Positions 61,754 to 64,000 of a DNA stretch of 64,000 bases are shown here, piece after piece. The position numbers and the translations under genes were made by a program. A model generated the notes under the pieces. The model worked only from the letters and a program-made list of their open reading frames with translations, was not told where the DNA came from and searched no databases. The DNA comes from Polaromonas sp. AET17H-212 (lineage in GTDB: Bacteria; Pseudomonadota; Gammaproteobacteria; Burkholderiales; Burkholderiaceae_C): positions 1 to 64,000 of the forward strand of contig NZ_NBZW01000004.1 of assembly GCF_002379085.1 (NCBI RefSeq), written 5' to 3'. Positions within the stretch are counted from its first letter, which is position 1. The number at the start of each line of letters is the position of its first letter.

Positions 61754-62677
61754 TCAGCGACCCGCCGGCACTACCTCCGCAGCCGCCCAGGCGGGCTTCT
61801 CAAACGCAGCCGCCAGAAACTTCACCATGCGCCTGACCTTGACCGACAGGTGTTGCCGGCTCGGGTACACCGCCTGGATGTCCAGCGTGGGCGCCTGGAA
61901 GCGGGGCAGCACCTCTTTCAGGCGGCCGTCGTGCAGGGCTGGCCCGACGATGAAGCTGGGCTGCAGGATCAGGCCCTGGCCGGCCAGCGCGGCGGCCAGG
62001 CAGGTGTCGCCGGAGTTGGTGCGCAGGCGTGGCTGGGTGAGCACGTCCTCTTTGCCATTCGGCCCTTCCAGCGACCAGGTGTCGCCGCCCGACCAGTAGG
62101 TGTAGGCAATCACCGTGTGCGCGGCTATGTCTGCCAGCGTGCGGATCGCGGTGTGCCGCTTCAGGTAGCCGGGTGCGGCACACAGCACCAGGCGCGTGGT
62201 TGCCAGGCGCCGCGCCACCAGGCTCGAATCTGGCAGGCGTGTGATGCGGATGGCGAGGTCATACCCTTCATCGACCAGGTCCACCACGCGGTCGGACAGG
62301 GTCACGTCCAGGTTGACCTGCGGGTACTGCTGCAGGAAGCGGCCCCACAGCGGCGCCAGGTGCAGGTTGCCGAAGGTCACCGGGGCATTGATGCGCAGGC
62401 GGCCGACCGGCTGCACGGTGTTGGCGCTGGCGGCAGCGTTGGCCTCGGCCAGATCGTCGAGGATCTTGAGGCTGCGCTCGGCGTACGCCACACCGGCTTC
62501 GGTCAGCGACTGGCGGCGTGTGGTGCGGTTGAGCAGGCGCACGCCCAGGCGCGCCTCCAGTTCCAGTACCAGGCGCGACACCATGGCTTTGGAGCTGCCC
62601 AGCCGCTCGCCCGCCTTGACAAAGCTGCCGCTCTGCACGACGGCCACAAAGGCTTCCATCTGGCGAAACTGGTCCAT
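61754..62677 (-). CDS. LysR-family transcription regulator
   Basis: A 307-residue LysR-type regulator. Residues 1-60 are the winged helix-turn-helix (MEAFVAVVQSGSFVKAGERLGSSKAMVSRLVLELE). The rest is the periplasmic-binding-like effector domain. It is divergent from the dioxygenase gene, and a T-N11-A style box lies between them at 62722-62744. The ATG at 62677 starts the HTH; the frame extends upstream without similarity. The effector is unknown. Confidence 0.9.
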   Translation of the reverse strand: MDQFRQMEAFVAVVQSGSFVKAGERLGSSKAMVSRLVLELEARLGVRLLNRTTRRQSLTEAGVAYAERSLKILDDLAEANAAASANTVQPVGRLRINAPVTFGNLHLAPLWGRFLQQYPQVNLDVTLSDRVVDLVDEGYDLAIRITRLPDSSLVARRLATTRLVLCAAPGYLKRHTAIRTLADIAAHTVIAYTYWSGGDTWSLEGPNGKEDVLTQPRLRTNSGDTCLAAALAGQGLILQPSFIVGPALHDGRLKEVLPRFQAPTLDIQAVYPSRQHLSVKVRRMVKFLAAAFEKPAWAAAEVVPAGR

Positions 62678-62721
62678 GGCGGGGCTTGGGTGAAGGGGAA
62701 ACAAGAGGGGTGGAAAACTGG

Positions 62722-62744
62722 ATTGTCTTTCATATAAGGACAAT
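62722..62744. promoter_or_regulatory. LysR-type binding site
   Basis: The perfect dyad ATTGTC-N11-GACAAT fits the T-N11-A pattern of LysR regulators. It lies 45 bp upstream of the LysR start and 83 bp upstream of the dioxygenase start. Two related half-site-like sequences (ctttcat) occur at 62727-62733 and 62768-62774. Confidence 0.75.
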
Positions 62745-62826
62745 CAATCAATAAATCTGATATTTATCTTTCATGGGTAGACAACTACATTGGACGGATC
62801 CATCCCTGTCGTCAAGGAGTCCTGCC

Positions 62827-63672
62827 ATGTCTGCCCATTCCCTTTCTGCCGTGTCTAGCGCTGCCCTTCCTGCCCTGTTCATCTCGCACGGGGCGCCGCT
62901 GTTTGCCACCGAGCCGGGGACGAGCGGGCCGGCGTTGACGCGCTGGGGCCAGGCCCTGAAAGAGACGACCGGGCCGGGCCTGCGCGGCATCGTGATCATG
63001 TCGCCGCACTGGATGGCGCGAACGCCCTCGGTGATGACCAACCCCGCGCCGGCCACCTGGCACGACTTTGGTGGTTTTCCGCAGGCCCTGTATGCCTTGC
63101 ACTATCCGGCGCCCGGCCATCCGGAACTGGCGCGTGAGGTGCTGGGCTTGTTGCAGGGCGCGGGGATTGCCGCGCAGGGCGATGACCAGCGGCCGCTGGA
63201 CCACGGCGCCTGGGTGCCGCTGATGCATTTGTTTCCGGACGCCAGCGTACCGGTGGTGCAGGTGGCGCTGCCGGTGTCTTATGGCCCGGCCGAAACCTAT
63301 GCCCTGGGCCAGGCCCTGGCCGGCCTGCGCGAGCGCGGCGTGCTGGTGGTCGGCTCGGGCAGCATGACGCACAACCTGGGCGAATTTTTTGGCGGTGCGC
63401 GCGCGCCGGCGCCTTATGTCGTCGCTTTCAGCCGCTGGGTCGAGTCCACGCTGGAAAGCGGTGATTTTTCTGCCATGCTGGACTACCGGCGCCAGGCCCC
63501 CGGCGCGCAGCGCGCGCACCCGAGCGAAGACCACTTCCTGCCGATCTTCTTCGCGCTGGGGGCGGCAGGTTGGGGCGGCCCACAGGGTGCGCGGCCCGAC
63601 TACCTGAGCCGGGAGGTGATGTACAGCATGCTGGCGATGGACGCTTTTGCCCTTTCCGCGCCCGCGCAATAA
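62827..63672 (+). CDS. 4,5-DOPA extradiol dioxygenase-like enzyme (YgiD/LigB family)
   Basis: A 281-residue protein of the class III extradiol dioxygenase family: LFISHGAPLFATE, IVIMSPHWM, HYPAPGHPELA, LDHGAWVPLMHLFPDA and SGSMTHNLGEF. The His residues in SHGAP, SPHW, DHGAW and THN are the expected zinc/iron ligands and catalytic residues. It would cleave an aromatic catechol such as DOPA. aaggag lies 7-12 nt before the ATG. It is probably regulated by the divergent LysR gene. Confidence 0.88.
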   Translation: MSAHSLSAVSSAALPALFISHGAPLFATEPGTSGPALTRWGQALKETTGPGLRGIVIMSPHWMARTPSVMTNPAPATWHDFGGFPQALYALHYPAPGHPELAREVLGLLQGAGIAAQGDDQRPLDHGAWVPLMHLFPDASVPVVQVALPVSYGPAETYALGQALAGLRERGVLVVGSGSMTHNLGEFFGGARAPAPYVVAFSRWVESTLESGDFSAMLDYRRQAPGAQRAHPSEDHFLPIFFALGAAGWGGPQGARPDYLSREVMYSMLAMDAFALSAPAQ

Positions 63673-63720
63673 AGACCAATGAAGACAGCTGTTCCTGTTT
63701 GCCCAACCCGGAGTTCCCTG

Positions 63721-64000
63721 ATGACAATGGATTTGCCCCTTTCTTTCCTGCACCGTCCCGCGGCGGCGGGTACGGCCCAGCCCTGGCTGCTGGTGCTGAT
63801 GCATGGCGTCGGCAGCAATGAGGATGACCTGTTCAGCCTGGCGCCGCACGTGCCGACCAATTTCCACGTGCTGAGCCTGCGCGCCCCGAACGTGATGGGT
63901 GCCCGCGCCTATGCCTGGTTCGAGTTTGGCGTGACGCCGCAGGGTGAACGAGTCATCAACGAAGCACAGGAAGTCGCCAGCCGGCAGACGGTCGCGCAGA
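63721..64000 (+). CDS. Phospholipase/carboxylesterase family hydrolase (partial, 3' end outside window)
   Basis: The first 93 codons are visible and the frame runs off the window end. The start has ggag 6-9 nt upstream. The sequence MHGVGSNEDDLFSLAPHVP and FHVLSLRAPNVM matches the N-terminal part of the carboxylesterase/phospholipase (Abhydrolase_2) family. The nucleophile GFSQG motif is beyond the window. It follows the dioxygenase gene by 48 nt and could be in the same transcript. Confidence 0.75.
   Translation, partial: MTMDLPLSFLHRPAAAGTAQPWLLVLMHGVGSNEDDLFSLAPHVPTNFHVLSLRAPNVMGARAYAWFEFGVTPQGERVINEAQEVASRQTVAQ

Overview
The window looks like a chromosomal segment of a high-GC betaproteobacterium of the order Burkholderiales, most likely family Comamonadaceae (Polaromonas/Rhodoferax-like). 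The evidence is the gene order rpsA-ihfB-lapA-lapB-rfaE1-hldD next to aroA/tyrA/pheA/gyrA, an AroA-Cmk fusion, the ompA-ubiG-gph order, a one-piece tmRNA with the tag ANDERFALAA, and two families of short dispersed repeats of a kind I associate with this family. The genus is an inference; no rRNA is present.

Positions 1-17744 are mainly core genes. They hold the end of a SelD-linked type oxidoreductase, a ComEA-like protein, a CBS protein with a small cytochrome, and a long minus-strand block for LPS heptose synthesis, LPS control, IHF-beta, ribosomal protein S1, aromatic amino acid synthesis and gyrase A. Then come ompA, ubiG and gph on the plus strand. At 17757-18143 lies the tmRNA gene. 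Its 3' end is duplicated 3.4 kb downstream (18120-18145 and 21505-21530), bracketing a small island without a visible integrase. The island carries a DUF4760 membrane protein behind a leader-peptide/terminator arrangement, and a minus-strand operon of a HigB-like toxin, a HigA-ImmA/IrrE antitoxin and an unnamed third gene.

Positions 21600-31200 are mixed accessory genes: a phospholipase D-type synthase, RsuA and a decayed partial copy of it, a molybdopterin-fold protein, DUF2726, an alpha/beta hydrolase, a beta-propeller protein, a NodB-fold protein, a sterol-desaturase-type hydroxylase and an EI24 membrane protein. Positions 32000-37050 form a nitrogen-control locus: glnA behind two NtrC-type sites and a sigma-54 promoter, followed by ntrB and ntrC. 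Near-identical inverted repeats at 30124-30240 and 37049-37150 flank this part. Next are an HNH protein, exodeoxyribonuclease III, and a ccdA-ccdB-thyA-fosX-folA-DUF4337 gene string on the minus strand.

Positions 44355-49182 hold a catabolic-looking set (RraA-like aldolase, DapA-like aldolase, fused TRAP permease, TAXI binding protein). The remainder carries a thioredoxin-like protein, a cytochrome P450, a MetY/MetZ-type enzyme with a translationally coupled hydrolase, a CBS protein, a hybrid sensor kinase with a degenerate receiver, aroC, two transporters, arfB, a HAD lipoprotein, and a divergent LysR/aromatic dioxygenase pair with a clear LysR-type box. Several short repeats lie inside or at the edge of genes and appear to have become coding sequence. 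At least seven genes have a -10-like hexamer 6-7 nt before the ATG, which suggests leaderless mRNAs.
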